A stretch of 21,016 nt of DNA from Chara braunii (lineage: Eukaryota > Streptophyta > Charophyceae > Charales > Characeae), in NCBI GenBank assembly GCA_003427395.1, contig BFEA01000034.1, forward strand, positions 4,610,157 through 4,631,172, read 5' to 3'. Positions 7,885 through 16,760 of this stretch are shown piece by piece. Each line of letters starts with the position of its first letter. Positions within the stretch are counted from its first letter, which is position 1. The notes beneath the pieces were generated by a model that ran no database searches, had not been told where the DNA came from, and was given only the letters and a program-made list of their open reading frames with translations. The position numbers and the translations under genes were made by a program.

Positions 7885-8122
7885 TAGGGTTATAATAAGG
7901 GCTTAGAACTTCAAATTTAAAGAAAAGGGTTTGAACTGTAAAGGGGTTCGGAAAGGTTATTGTTATTATTATTATACTTTTTGTCCCAGCAAGTTAGCTG
8001 CTCGCTGTGGTTTCGCATGTGGCTGTGAGAGAGGGGAGGATCAAACACACCAGGGGTTGCAGAACCAGGAGAGAATGGAAGGCTGAACCCTGGTCTGGCC
8101 GCTGTGTACTTGATCTGTATAC

Positions 8123-8357
8123 TTGCTATGTAGAGCTAGGCTACCACGTAAAGCTGGCCGCTATGTAGAGTGCTATGTAGAGTGAGGCTGCTAAGTAGAG
8201 CTATGCTGCTATGTAGAGCCAGACTATTACGTGTAGACCTGGCTACTATGCAGAGTGCTATGTAGAGCGAGGCTTCCAAGTCGAGCCAGGCTGCTATGTA
8301 GAGCTAGACTGCACTGCTGCTATATATAGCTGTCTGCTAGCTGCTATGTAGAGCTAT
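8123..8357. repeat. Degenerate ~20-bp minisatellite (GCTATGTAGAGC)
   Basis: About eleven imperfect copies of a unit around CTGCTATGTAGAGCYAGGCT lie in 235 bp, with variants such as CTACCACGTAAAGC and TTCCAAGTCGAGC. The array is strongly diverged and hence old. Confidence 0.9.
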
Positions 8358-9213
8358 GCACTCGTACTTAAACGGATGAATTCAATGCCCTACTGTGTGT
8401 GATTACGGCTGCTGCGTTCAAAGCCCTGGCGTCTGCTTACATGCCTACACACGACGGTCGAGCTTGTGAACATTCTCTGGTGCTACTTGACTCCTAAGTT
8501 CCTGTCAATGAGGGTGAGGGTGTTAGGGACATAACACTCAAGTATTAGCAGAGATTGTTCATCCCAGGAGCAAAGTTGTTGGGTGAGCAAGATGAGGAAG
8601 GCCTCCTTGTACCCGGCCTATGTGTCGGAATAGTGCACATATGTACCAACTTTTAGTAAACTGAGCATAAGTTTGAATCCCTTTTTTGTTTTTTTTTTCA
8701 ACTTTGAATCTTGATGGAATCAAATGAACACAATAAGGTAGAATAAGGTTCAGGGTTACCCCCTTAGGAAAAAAGATAAGAGGTGGAGGAAGACCTCAGT
8801 GACTTGCACCCCAAATGACCCAAACATAGAATAAGGCAATCTTGAAACGGAACAATTTCCATCTACCGTCTTCCCCCTAATGGGATATATGTCATTGTAT
8901 GATCATTACGGATGTATTTGGGGTAATTTTCAGTCTAGATACACTGATACAGTGATAATGACCGTGTGGCATACGTCCTATTGGGGGATAAGGAAAATTG
9001 TTTTTTTTTTTTTCCCCCTTTTTTTATATGAAAAAAATAGTCTGTTTTCTCCTCATATGGGGAACAGCTGTATTTTTTGCTATCCTATATTCTTCTCTCA
9101 ATATACCTCTCACTACCTACGGTACTACCCTAGGCTAGACAGCTCGACCTATGAAATCCGGGAGAGGGCTTAAATTCCTTACCCGGAGCAAGAGTATCCT
9201 AAGGTTATGGGTC
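8358..9213. other. No supported gene
   Basis: Intergenic sequence with T-runs near 8680-8698 and 9001-9025. A 97-codon frame at 8880-9173 is rich in Tyr, Phe and Ser and crosses a T-run; nothing supports it as a gene. Confidence 0.5.
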
Positions 9214-9321
9214 TACGCCTGCCTGTCTCTGCTCTTGTGCGGGGAGCAGTACGCCTGCCTGTCTCTGCTCTTGTGCGGGGAGGAGTACGCCTGCCTGTCT
9301 CTGCTCTTGTGCGGGGAGCAG
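9214..9321. repeat. 36-bp minisatellite, three copies
   Basis: Three tandem units start TACGCCTGCCTGTCTCTGC. They are identical except for one C/G change at the end of the second. The unit is 12 codons long and keeps frame, giving YACLSLLLCGEQ three times in a 61-codon frame (9151-9336). That frame has no other coding support. Confidence 0.97.
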
Positions 9322-9575
9322 TACCCAAGCTTCTAACACCCGGCGCGGGCTGGCGAGAAAATTGTTTTGTGGCCAGATCGCCTTAATTCTTTCCTCCAGT
9401 CATGAGAGGGGAAGCCGCCCAATCACCACATGGCACTTGAGTGCCACACGACCCATCAAAGAATAATGTTGTGGCCCTATAGAAACTGATGGGTCATCAC
9501 CAATCTTGTTCTCGTTCCAGTAAAGTTTGCCCTGGCGAGCATTTGTTTGTGCTTTAATACTTACCTTATGTTACG
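9322..9575. other. No recognisable feature
   Basis: Intergenic. ATAAGGTAAGTATT on the minus strand near 9556-9569 is a near-perfect donor sequence, but all three upstream frames are closed close to it. Confidence 0.4.
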
Positions 9576-10199
9576 TTACGTACATGTGACTGGCAGGGCA
9601 GCTACATATCTGTGCTGATGGAGGTGCAAACCGGTTGTACGATGAACTGCCATTCTTTTTCCCCCTTGAAGCTGCAGATACTGTGAGAAGAAGGTGCTGG
9701 AACTCCCTGAAGCTGAGTTCACCAAATACTCTCTGTGTGCCTCATAAACTTTCATCATTCCATCTTCTGCATGACATATATTACTATGTGCTACGGTGTG
9801 TGCTCTGTTAGTTGATAGATCTGTGACCAATCGTTGAATCGGCAATGTATACGGGTATTGCACATCATGTTTCTCCCTATGGTCCACCGGGCAGTTCTCT
9901 GTGACTACATATGGTTCAGCCTCCTGATGAGTAGGTGCAATGCCAACGAGACACTCTGTCATGCTCCCCCCCCCCCCAACACTCTCCCCTGTTTCTTGTG
10001 GTTTTCTCCCTTTCTGCCTACAGTTCACCAGGCAGTTCTCTTCGACAATATAATGCGGTTTGCTGATGACATTCGTCAGTGTGATGTTGGAGCTGATGAG
10101 CAGTGTGCTTTGACTTATCTCTTCATTGACAATGTTCTTCATGGGGGCAATTACCACCTCTACTACTACGGTCTTCACCCGAATACAATGTAAGGTCAT
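9576..10199 (-). CDS. Hypothetical 207-residue ORF with internal repeat
   Basis: This is the longest frame outside the retrotransposon, ATG 10199 to TAA at 9576. It has no recognised domain, signal peptide or membrane segment. Two segments, YIVEENCLVNCRQKGRK and YVVTENCPVDHREKHD, resemble each other; the DNA repeats with a period of 141 bp (47 codons), so the duplication keeps frame. A poly-C run (poly-Gly, about residues 76-80) interrupts the protein. The first codons lie in one arm of the inverted repeat at 10168-10274. Composition is mixed and evidence for translation is weak. An ORF inside an unrecognised repeat element is the alternative. Confidence 0.25.
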   Translation of the reverse strand: MTLHCIRVKTVVVEVVIAPMKNIVNEEISQSTLLISSNITLTNVISKPHYIVEENCLVNCRQKGRKPQETGESVGGGGSMTECLVGIAPTHQEAEPYVVTENCPVDHREKHDVQYPYTLPIQRLVTDLSTNRAHTVAHSNICHAEDGMMKVYEAHREYLVNSASGSSSTFFSQYLQLQGGKRMAVHRTTGLHLHQHRYVAALPVTCT

Positions 10200-10274
10200 T
10201 ATTGCTGTACTTAGACTGAAAGATACCCCAAATACAGCTATAATGACTGTACGTTGTATTCGAGTGAAGACGGT
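10168..10274. repeat. 34-bp imperfect inverted repeat with 39-bp loop
   Basis: Bases 10168-10201 and 10241-10274 are reverse complements over 34 positions with about five mismatches (cores CGTCTTCACYCGAATACAA and its complement). The loop is 39 bp. It could be a small fold-back element or the residue of two opposed insertions. No target-site duplication was found. Confidence 0.85.
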
Positions 10275-10810
10275 TGAGCACTACGGCCTCGAGTGGAAGG
10301 AAACTACAATGCCGGATGGCTCCTGTACCTTTTTAGGTTTAGCAGCTACGGGTCCGCTCTGATGGCACGTTTTACATGAGTGTTTTTGACAAAGCGTCTG
10401 CCTGACACTTCCCTATCATTCGCTATCCAAGTGAAGACTCCAGTATCCCTTCCCATCAATCGGATGGTGTGTTCACTGGGAAATTGAACATATTTGAACA
10501 TATCTGTAACAATTGTCAGGGCTTTCAAGCCGTGGTGGGCAATTGGCCAGATTCAAACAAATCTAAAACAATTGGTGAGACTTTCAAACTGTGGGAACTT
10601 CACTTACTGGCAGCATGCTTTCTCATTGGCATCTCCCATCGGCCCTTGTGAAGGGATGGACGTGCGACATGCATTCTCGCCAGAACCGCTGTCCTATGCA
10701 TGTGACACGTCTCTCTCAGTGGTTAAGACACATGCTGCAATGTTTCTTCCTTGTCCCCGCAAAACTCTTGTCCTGCCCCTACTTGCTCATCTGCTAGTGA
10801 TAGGTCTGTG
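10275..10810. other. No supported gene
   Basis: It contains two related phrases, AACATATYTGWAACAATTGTCAGGGCTTTCAA (near 10495-10530) and a similar AACAAATCTAAAACAATTGG-type phrase (near 10556-10590), about 60 bp apart. This looks like a small diverged duplication. No gene is seen. Confidence 0.45.
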
Positions 10811-10985
10811 GTTTCCACTGTTGCAGTTTGCGCGCAGCAGTTTCCACAGCTGCAGTTCCCACTCTTGCAGTTTTCACTGCTACAGTTTCATGCAGCGCTT
10901 TGCACTAATGCAGTTTCCACTCTTGCAGTTTTCACTGTGGCAGCAGTTTCCATGACTACAGCTTCCTCTCTGCAGTTCCAGTGCA
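10811..10985. repeat. CTTGCAGTTTYCACT minisatellite
   Basis: About nine degenerate copies of a 15-18-bp unit around TTGCAGTTTTCACTG, several with CTGCAG. The Cys/Asn/Ser-rich tail of a minus-strand frame at 10880-11173 is encoded by this repeat. Confidence 0.88.
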
Positions 10986-11889
10986 GACAACATGACTGCC
11001 TTCCTGAGGCTCACATCGTTTATTTCAAACGTTTGCCCAATCAACATGCCTATCCTCTCTTTCTGTGCTTGGCCGCTATTGGCGGTGTTCCTCCTCGCCC
11101 CCATCATCTCCTCCACGGTCTCGTTTTCAAACAGACTCTCTTGTCCCGTTGTGCCATCGTCGTTCTCGGACACATGCTCATCTCCGGTTTGCCACGCCCC
11201 AACTCCTCTTATTGTGTATTGTCAAAAACATGCACCGTATTGTCGCTCATACAAGACCAACAGCCCGTTACTTAGTGTTCCCTGATTCTCTCCGTGCCTG
11301 CTCCACAGGTTGTTGCTGTTCCCTTATCCAAATGGCAATATCTGCTCCTGTGTACCGTGCGGACAGTCCAGCTTTCAGGCACGCAGTCACGAGACCGTGT
11401 CCCATGCTTTACAATATTGGAGATTCATGAGTCACCTGCAGAACAGGATACGGTCCCTGCTCAGGGTGCATTCCCCATGGGAGGGGCAGTCTCAACTCAG
11501 AATGCAGCCCCCAGCATCACTAGATTCCAACATCATTTGGCGGAAGTGCGAATTGCCCCACAAGTGATCTGCAAATGATGGAGTCAGACTGACCAAGAGA
11601 AAATCTGGGACCTTCCAGGCCTGGGACGTCCTCTGGGTAACCTAACCTGCAAACTGTTGGCAGTGTCCGGCACCGGAGCCTGCTCACCAGGACGAGAAAC
11701 ATGACTGTGATGCCTGATCCTTCAGTGGAGTTGCGTTGCGATCCTTCGCAGTCTCTGTGGTCTTGCTGCTACTATGCTTGTTTACACAGCCACTGCCACC
11801 CCTCTTCTGCGGCATCAGACTTAACTTGCGATTGCCCTTCAACTTGATGTGGATCATCCCTGCCTGGATGGAGAGGGTAGAAACTATAC
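10986..11889. other. No supported gene; 5' flank of the retrotransposon
   Basis: Overlapping frames of 60-174 codons occur on both strands with no recognised domain. The minus-strand frame beginning at 11173 starts with an acidic, ordinary-looking stretch (MSENDDGTTGQESLFENE) but then runs into the minisatellite. The bases just left of the LTR are CTATAC (11884-11889), one half of a possible target duplication whose partner lies beyond the window. Confidence 0.45.
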
Positions 11890-12479
11890 TGCATGGGTCC
11901 TGGGGACCAACTCACGTAAGAGTGTTCACAGCATGCATCATCATCATACACAATGAACTGAAGTCTTCACACATTAGACAAAAGAGAGGTAAGAAGAGAA
12001 CCGAGTTGCGCAGCTTATATTATCAATAACATGATTACAAAGAGTGTCATAGTTCCCTGAGTTCAAGCGCTCAACCAGCGCAACACAAATCTCTTCTCCA
12101 ACTCGTCAATGTGGCTGCTACACAGCAGTGCCACCCCTGCAGACTACAGTCAACTCAGGTAAGTAGCCACCATAGCTGAATCTTCCTTGAACACTCTCTG
12201 TCACGGTTCTTCTCTTCTTCTATGCATGCACACTCTCCTCTCTCTCTCAAGGATCTACTCTGAATGGTACTCATAGAAGACTACTACTAACCCTCTAACC
12301 TATTACTAACTCGCTGGGCAGCTATGGCTGCTTCTCTTCCCCAGCGCCCANTCTGCTTCTCTCCTCTAGCGCATCTCCATCCTCCAGNGCTGCTCCTCCT
12401 GGCTGGCGCACAAGTGCTTCAGCACTTCCACGCACAGAATGCCAGTAGAGATCTGGCGTGAAATGAGGCTGGCTGCTTC

Positions 12480-12487
12480 CTTTATAG
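12480..12487 (-). promoter_or_regulatory. LTR TATA box, left copy
   Basis: The minus strand reads CTATAAAGG here, a strong TATA box in the middle of the LTR as expected at the U3/R border. Transcription would start about 25-30 bp on, near 12455. In this 3' copy it could drive transcription out into 11889 and leftwards. Confidence 0.6.
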
Positions 12488-12693
12488 TGCTGGCCTCCTC
12501 ACGCTGGGTCTGCATTGGCTCATTTCAGGCCTTCCTTTGTCCCAGACCCTGCATTGCATGTGTCCCAGTACTTGTCCCAATGAGGTTTGCTGCTGCTGAG
12601 GCCCTTCAACTTGGATTTGGACTTGGACCTCNGAATGTGGACTGTTCATCAGACATAGACCAGAACTGGGACTCTGTTTATTGACTTACTTTT

Positions 12694-12862
12694 GAACAGG
12701 CACAACTTTGAACGAACAGACACACTCACTGCCTGAACAGACATCTATATTGTGTGAATAGCCACTCTCTTTCTGCACGAACAGGCACACTGACTGCACG
12801 TACAGACACATCCCTATCTGAACAGGCATGACATGTGTATCCCTTGGCGAACAGGTATAACC
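12694..12862 (-). repeat. U3 tandem GAACAGRCAY repeat array
   Basis: About eight degenerate units of 20-29 bp, each starting GAACAG (variants GAATAG and GTACAG) followed by RCAC or GCAT. The array lies 210-380 bp upstream of the TATA box, where retrotransposon enhancers sit. An identical array is at 20737-20905. The enhancer role is inferred from position. Confidence 0.8.
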
Positions 12863-12980
12863 TTCGGCAATGACCTTTGGTACTGACTTCTTGCTTTAGT
12901 TTAGATGTGCCCCTTTGACCAGAGAACTTGACTCTTGATCTGCTTTCACGTTTCCTGGGTCCTGGCGAGATACCCCTTCA

Positions 12981-12997
12981 CGCTGCTTTACTTTTAC
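12981..12997 (-). other. Candidate polypurine tract
   Basis: On the minus strand GTAAAAGTAAAGCAGCG is 14 of 17 purines or near so, directly before the inferred LTR start TGAAGGGG. A rival is the GAAGGGG immediately after, which would move the LTR edge a few bases. It primes plus-strand DNA synthesis in the family. Confidence 0.35.
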
Positions 12998-13065
12998 AAG
13001 ATCTGAATCGGGTAAAGGCCCTTTTACTCTCGACGGCCTAATTTCGAGGTCCTCTGAGAAATCAA

Positions 13066-14286
13066 TCATCGATCAATAATACTGATTCCTTTCTTTGCTC
13101 TTTCATACGCAGTTACAATATGAGGCGCAAAATCCAACAACTCTTCTCTTGTAAACCAACGATCTTCACTGGGATCCTGGTATGCAAATGTGACCTTATA
13201 CTGACGTTGTGATCTGCCTCTACGACCAGTGTGAAAGGTATTTTCTGCAACAATCTTATCCATGTCATACTTTCCATCCATACTTGGAGGTATTGCGGAT
13301 CTGCGACTTGGAAATAGCTCATTTGTTACACAAGGTAAGAGCTTTGATGCGTGGAACACTGGATAAGTATATAGATGCAAAGGAATCTCAATAACATACG
13401 AAGGACCATCCACATCTCCAATCACATCTAAGACCTGCCAAGGTCCTCGGTAGGCGGGTAGAAGCTTTTGAGAAATGTTCTCCTCAGGAGCAAATTCCTT
13501 AGACTTCACCCAAACCAAATCTCCTACAGCAAATTGAGAGGGTCGTCGGTGCTTATTTGCCTGTTCAATCATTTGATGTTGTGCTTTGATTATGTTCTCT
13601 TTTACCTTCTCAATGTCTTTCTGATATTGAATTGCGAACTCACTTGTCCCTGGTGGAAGCTTATGCACTTGATCTGGGTTTAGACGATCAATCGGTCTAC
13701 GTGGTCGCCATCCCAAATGTAACTCCATAGGAGCATTACATGTAGACAGGCTTACAGAGTTATTATAGGCACTAACAACCTTAGGCAAATGTTCATCCCA
13801 GTCGATCTGGTCGGGACGAATATACATGTGCAATGTCTGTTGCAAGATTTTGTTCATTTGCTCAGTCTGGCCGTTAGTCTCAGGATGCCTACCTGATGAC
13901 ATAGTCAACTTAGAGCCATAGACATTCATTAGTTGCTGCCTCTGTTCACTCGTGAACCTTGTATCTCTGTCACTTACAATAGTCAAGGGATGTCCAAAGT
14001 CTTTCACCCAGTGGTTAAAGAACTCTCGAATTACCAAGTCAGTCTTTGCTTTCGAAGGTAGAGCTACAAAGACAGCATACTTAGTAAATCTATCAACGAT
14101 TACCATCACTTGCGTTTTCCCATTCCTGCTTCTCACTTTAGTGTCCATAAAGTCTATAGACACAGAGTCTCCGGGTCCTGTTGGGATAGGCAAAGGCTTA
14201 AGCAAACCAAGGGGAGATTGCGTAGTGCTCTTATTTCGTTGGCACACTTGGCAACCTTGCACATAAGCAATGCAATCAGGCTTCAT
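13066..14286 (-). pseudogene. pol: Pol, integrase core plus chromodomain (406 codons)
   Basis: This frame starts at the CxxC half of the integrase zinc finger (C12 and C15). The DDE core follows: D45 in SIDFMD, D106 in VSDRD and E142 in NGQTEQ, giving the DD35E spacing of an intact catalytic triad. A GPY/F-like module lies at about 279-300 (YRGPWQVL). A chromodomain is at about 339-392 (KYDMDKIVAENTF, RQYKVTFAY, DRWFTREEL); in chromoviruses this module guides insertion to marked chromatin. The frame ends in TGA at 13066-13068. It is the same reading frame as 14293-14685, cut off from it only by TGA 14293-14295 in what is normally a Trp codon of a YFWP-type motif. It would not be made as part of a polyprotein without readthrough. 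Confidence 0.93.
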
Positions 14287-14292
14287 ACGAGG

Positions 14293-14685
14293 TCAGGTGT
14301 AGGAAAGCAAAAGATTTGCATAGGTCTTCTTCCATCCGAAATGACCTTCGGTATCGTGGCATTCCCCTAAGATCACACTCTTGATCTCTTCTACATTCGG
14401 TATGCATAGCCTATCATGTACATCAGTCCTTTCAAACAATAAGCCCTGGGTAACCTTGTAATTAGGAAACTCTGCTGGCGCTTCTTGCACACGCTTAATT
14501 ATTGCGCCATAGACGGGATCAGGGGTATACGCATTCCGAATCTTTTCTTGGACATCGGCACCAATATCTAGATATGTTACAATGACACTGAAAAAGTCAG
14601 ACCTACGACTTAATGCATCAGCAACGACATTGTACTTCCCTTTAACTGGCTTCAACTCAGAATTGTAGAGATCGAGTTCAGCGGC
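14293..14685 (-). pseudogene. pol: Pol, RNase H end and integrase zinc-finger start
   Basis: This runs from the TAG at 14686-14688 to the TGA at 14293-14295. It begins with AAELDLYNSELKPVKGKYN and NVVADALSRR, the conserved end of Ty3/gypsy RNase H with its VADALSR motif. A linker follows, then the HH half of the integrase finger (HDTEGH, H-x4-H). The matching CxxC lies in the next segment. Both bounding stops fall where the family has Trp codons, so each is one base from sense. Confidence 0.9.
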
Positions 14686-15025
14686 CTACCTAGTCAACTT
14701 AGGTGTCAGCCGGGCTTGCGTTTTGAGCCAGCAAAGTGTTTCATGGTCTGAGTATACTTTGAAATGCCTTCCTAGAATATAGTGTCGCCAATGATTCAAA
14801 GCTTCTCGAAGAGCGTATAACTCTCTTTCATAGGTCGAAGTGGCGACCTTCTCATTAGGTAAACGACAAGACAAACTCCACAGGTCTGTACCCATGCCCA
14901 TCATCTTGCTGGAGTACAGCACCTATACCATATTGACTAGCGTCAGTAGTCACAACAAAGGGTAATGAAGGATCAACAACTTTCAAAACCGGGTAATTGA
15001 TCAAACATTGCTTAAGACGTTTAAA
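14686..15025 (-). pseudogene. pol: Pol, RNase H domain with stop and frameshift
   Basis: The RT frame continues past TAG 15026-15028 as FKRLKQCLINYPVLK, then TTDASQYGIGAVLQQ, the start of RNase H with its first catalytic Asp at 14942-14944, up to PVEF (14873-14875). There the frame changes by a net two-base loss (or one-base gain) at about 14872. It continues as SCRLPNEKVATSTYEREL (catalytic Glu), then YSDHETLCWL (catalytic Asp), ending at TAG 14686-14688. Catalytic residues are present, but the domain is split over two frames. Confidence 0.9.
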
Positions 15026-16528
15026 CTACGATGTGCAGCTTGAATCCCACTTCCAGATTGTTTCTTTCTTGAGCAATCTGCGAAGAGGCGCGGCTATCAT
15101 CGTGAAGTGTTTAACGAACTTCCGATAATAGTTGGCTAACCCAAGAAACGACCGCAACTCAGTCAAGGTGCGGGGGTTCGGCCAATCTCTGATGGCGACA
15201 ATCTTTGCATCCTCCGGTTTGACTCCATCTCCATCAATTACATGACCCAAATACAAGACCTGACGCTTGGCCCATTCACACTTCTTTGGGTTCAACTTGA
15301 AATTTGCTTCACGTAATTTATTTAGCACAAGTCGAAGGTGCTCAGCGTGTTCTTTCTCATCTTTGCTGAAAATCAAAATATCATCCAAATATATTACAAC
15401 AAATTTATCAAGCCACTCACGAAAGAGTTCATTCATCGTTCTTTGGAAGGTTGCAGGGGCATTCGTTAGACCAAAGGGCATAACTGTGAACTCATAGTGC
15501 CCATACCTTGTCCTAAAGGCAGTCTTATATTGGTCTTCCGGTTCTACCTCAATTTGATGGTATCCGGATTTCAGATCAATCTTTGCAAACAACTTGCATC
15601 CCTGCACACGATCCAGCAAATCATGTATTCGCGGCAACGGCTCAACATTTTTCACTGTTATATCATTCAATCTCCTATAATCTATGCACATGCGAACGCT
15701 GCCATCTTTCTTAGGTACGAAAAGCACAGGCGCACCATAGGGCGAGGAACTTGGTCTTATCCACCCCTTTTCCAGCAATTCATCAAGCTGGGTTCGCAGT
15801 TCATCTAATTCTTGAGGTGACATACGATAGATAGCCCCCTTAGGAGGTGAACTCCCTGAAATTATATCAATGCGATGCTTAATAGGTCTTTCCACTACAC
15901 CGCTTGGGGCTTCTGCCACATCTGCGAACTCTTTCAGGATTCTTTCAATTTCTTGGGACTTGACTTCTTCCTTATTTTCACCCTCTTTCACTGGGCGCAC
16001 ATATGCAACAAAGACTCGATCATATAAGTTATATCTTTTCACATGGCGAGTGAACGCTGGGGCACTCGTGCAATAATGAGCTAGGTTGCTTTCCTTTCCT
16101 GACTCGTGATAGAGACAAATTTTCCTTTTGCCTCCTTGCGGACTTGGGAGCCAACATTCATGGTCCCTTAGCTTTAGATCCGCATTCACAGCCTCACCCC
16201 AATCCATGCCTAACAACACATCAAAGGGCAAGCTATCTTCCACGAAGAAGGTCAGAGAGTGGAGAACACGTTCCACCTTCCGCTCTGCCTCGAGCCGAAA
16301 GTATGCTTGAACCCCCTCGACGTACCGATCCATGACGATTTCACTACTATTAGCTAATTTACTTACAATGGGCTCATTCAATTTCTTAATCTTAAGCCCA
16401 AGACGCAGTTTTTGTAAACCCTTCTTACTAATATAGCTGCGTGTAGACCCGCTGTCTATCATTCCACCTACTCTCACCTTATTTATTTCAAGATCTGCAA
16501 GGATTAACTGCCCTTTCTTTTTCTTCAT
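15026..16528 (-). pseudogene. pol: Pol, aspartic protease and reverse transcriptase (500 codons)
   Basis: ATG 16526-16528 opens 500 codons. The retropepsin-type protease has its active-site DSG at 25-27 ([11 protein letters not shown]) and the downstream LLGMDW at 105-110. RT spans about 233-430, with [13 protein letters not shown] (314-326), [13 protein letters not shown] (350-362) and the catalytic YLDD at 380-383, all intact. The RT connection and the KFVKHF-type motif follow. The frame ends at TAG 15026-15028, just before the FKRLK of the RNase H linker, so the stop is a lesion, not a natural end. The natural entry is probably not this ATG: the same frame is open upstream to gag except for one TGA (16535-16537). 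Confidence 0.94.
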
Positions 16529-16760
16529 CTCAGTTCAGGCTTGGCGACGAGCGGCCAACTCATCACCTATGCCAGCGAGGGATCCATCTAGAGAGATGCA
16601 TACACTTGCCACCTCTGGACAGTGCACTAGATGGGGACTGTCTTCCTCTTCAGTCTCTGCCAGTGAGGCCTTCGAGTGGGAGGATTCTGGTTTTTCAACA
16701 CTCGAAGCCCCGGTAGAGGCAACTGGAACCTCTACTGGCTGTTCCCTTTTGCTCCCCTAT
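16529..16760 (-). other. Gag-pol junction: -1 frame overlap and in-frame TGA
   Basis: Gag ends at TAG 16732-16734. The -1 frame is open from just after a TAG within the gag 3' end (about 16757-16759) for roughly 75 codons, reading PVEVPVASTGASSVEKPESS and onward to ELAARRQA. It then meets TGA at 16535-16537, three codons before the pol ATG and in the same frame. Pol is therefore in the -1 frame with a 24-nt window in which a -1 shift could join it to gag. That window holds GCAAAAGGGAAC, an A4G3 run that is not a textbook heptamer. The linker is acidic and Ser-rich, as expected for a spacer ahead of protease. Confidence 0.75.

Larger units (their letters stand above)
11890..12980 (-). repeat. 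3' LTR (left copy), ~1.09 kb
   Basis: The left edge, TGCATGGGTCC at 11890, is fixed by comparison with 19933, where the two copies begin to match. The right edge is inferred at CA (12979-12980), just before a purine-rich (minus strand) tract; the other copy ends at the window edge, so this boundary is untested. U3 is at about 12457-12980, R-U5 at about 11890-12456. It contains single Ns at 12351, 12388 and 12632. An 81-codon plus-strand frame at 12439-12684 is antisense to the LTR promoter and includes an N; it is not a credible gene. Confidence 0.93.

Noticed and set aside
5552-10185. Shared 14-mer TCTTCACCCGAATA at 5552 and 10172
   Set aside because: One exact 14-mer pair is expected by chance in a window this size, and the flanks do not align.
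10880-11173. 97-residue minus-strand protein with Cys-rich tail
   Set aside because: The Cys-rich tail is the reverse of the CAGTTT minisatellite; only the first 60 residues look ordinary, and no family is recognised.
12439-12684. 81-codon plus-strand ORF, repeated exactly at 20482-20727
   Set aside because: It lies inside the LTRs, antisense to the promoter, contains an N, and is duplicated only because the LTRs are.
13066-16528. Alternative genetic code with TAG/TGA read as sense
   Set aside because: Gag ends cleanly at TAG and pol at TGA, and there is also a frameshift; ordinary mutation or consensus error is simpler.
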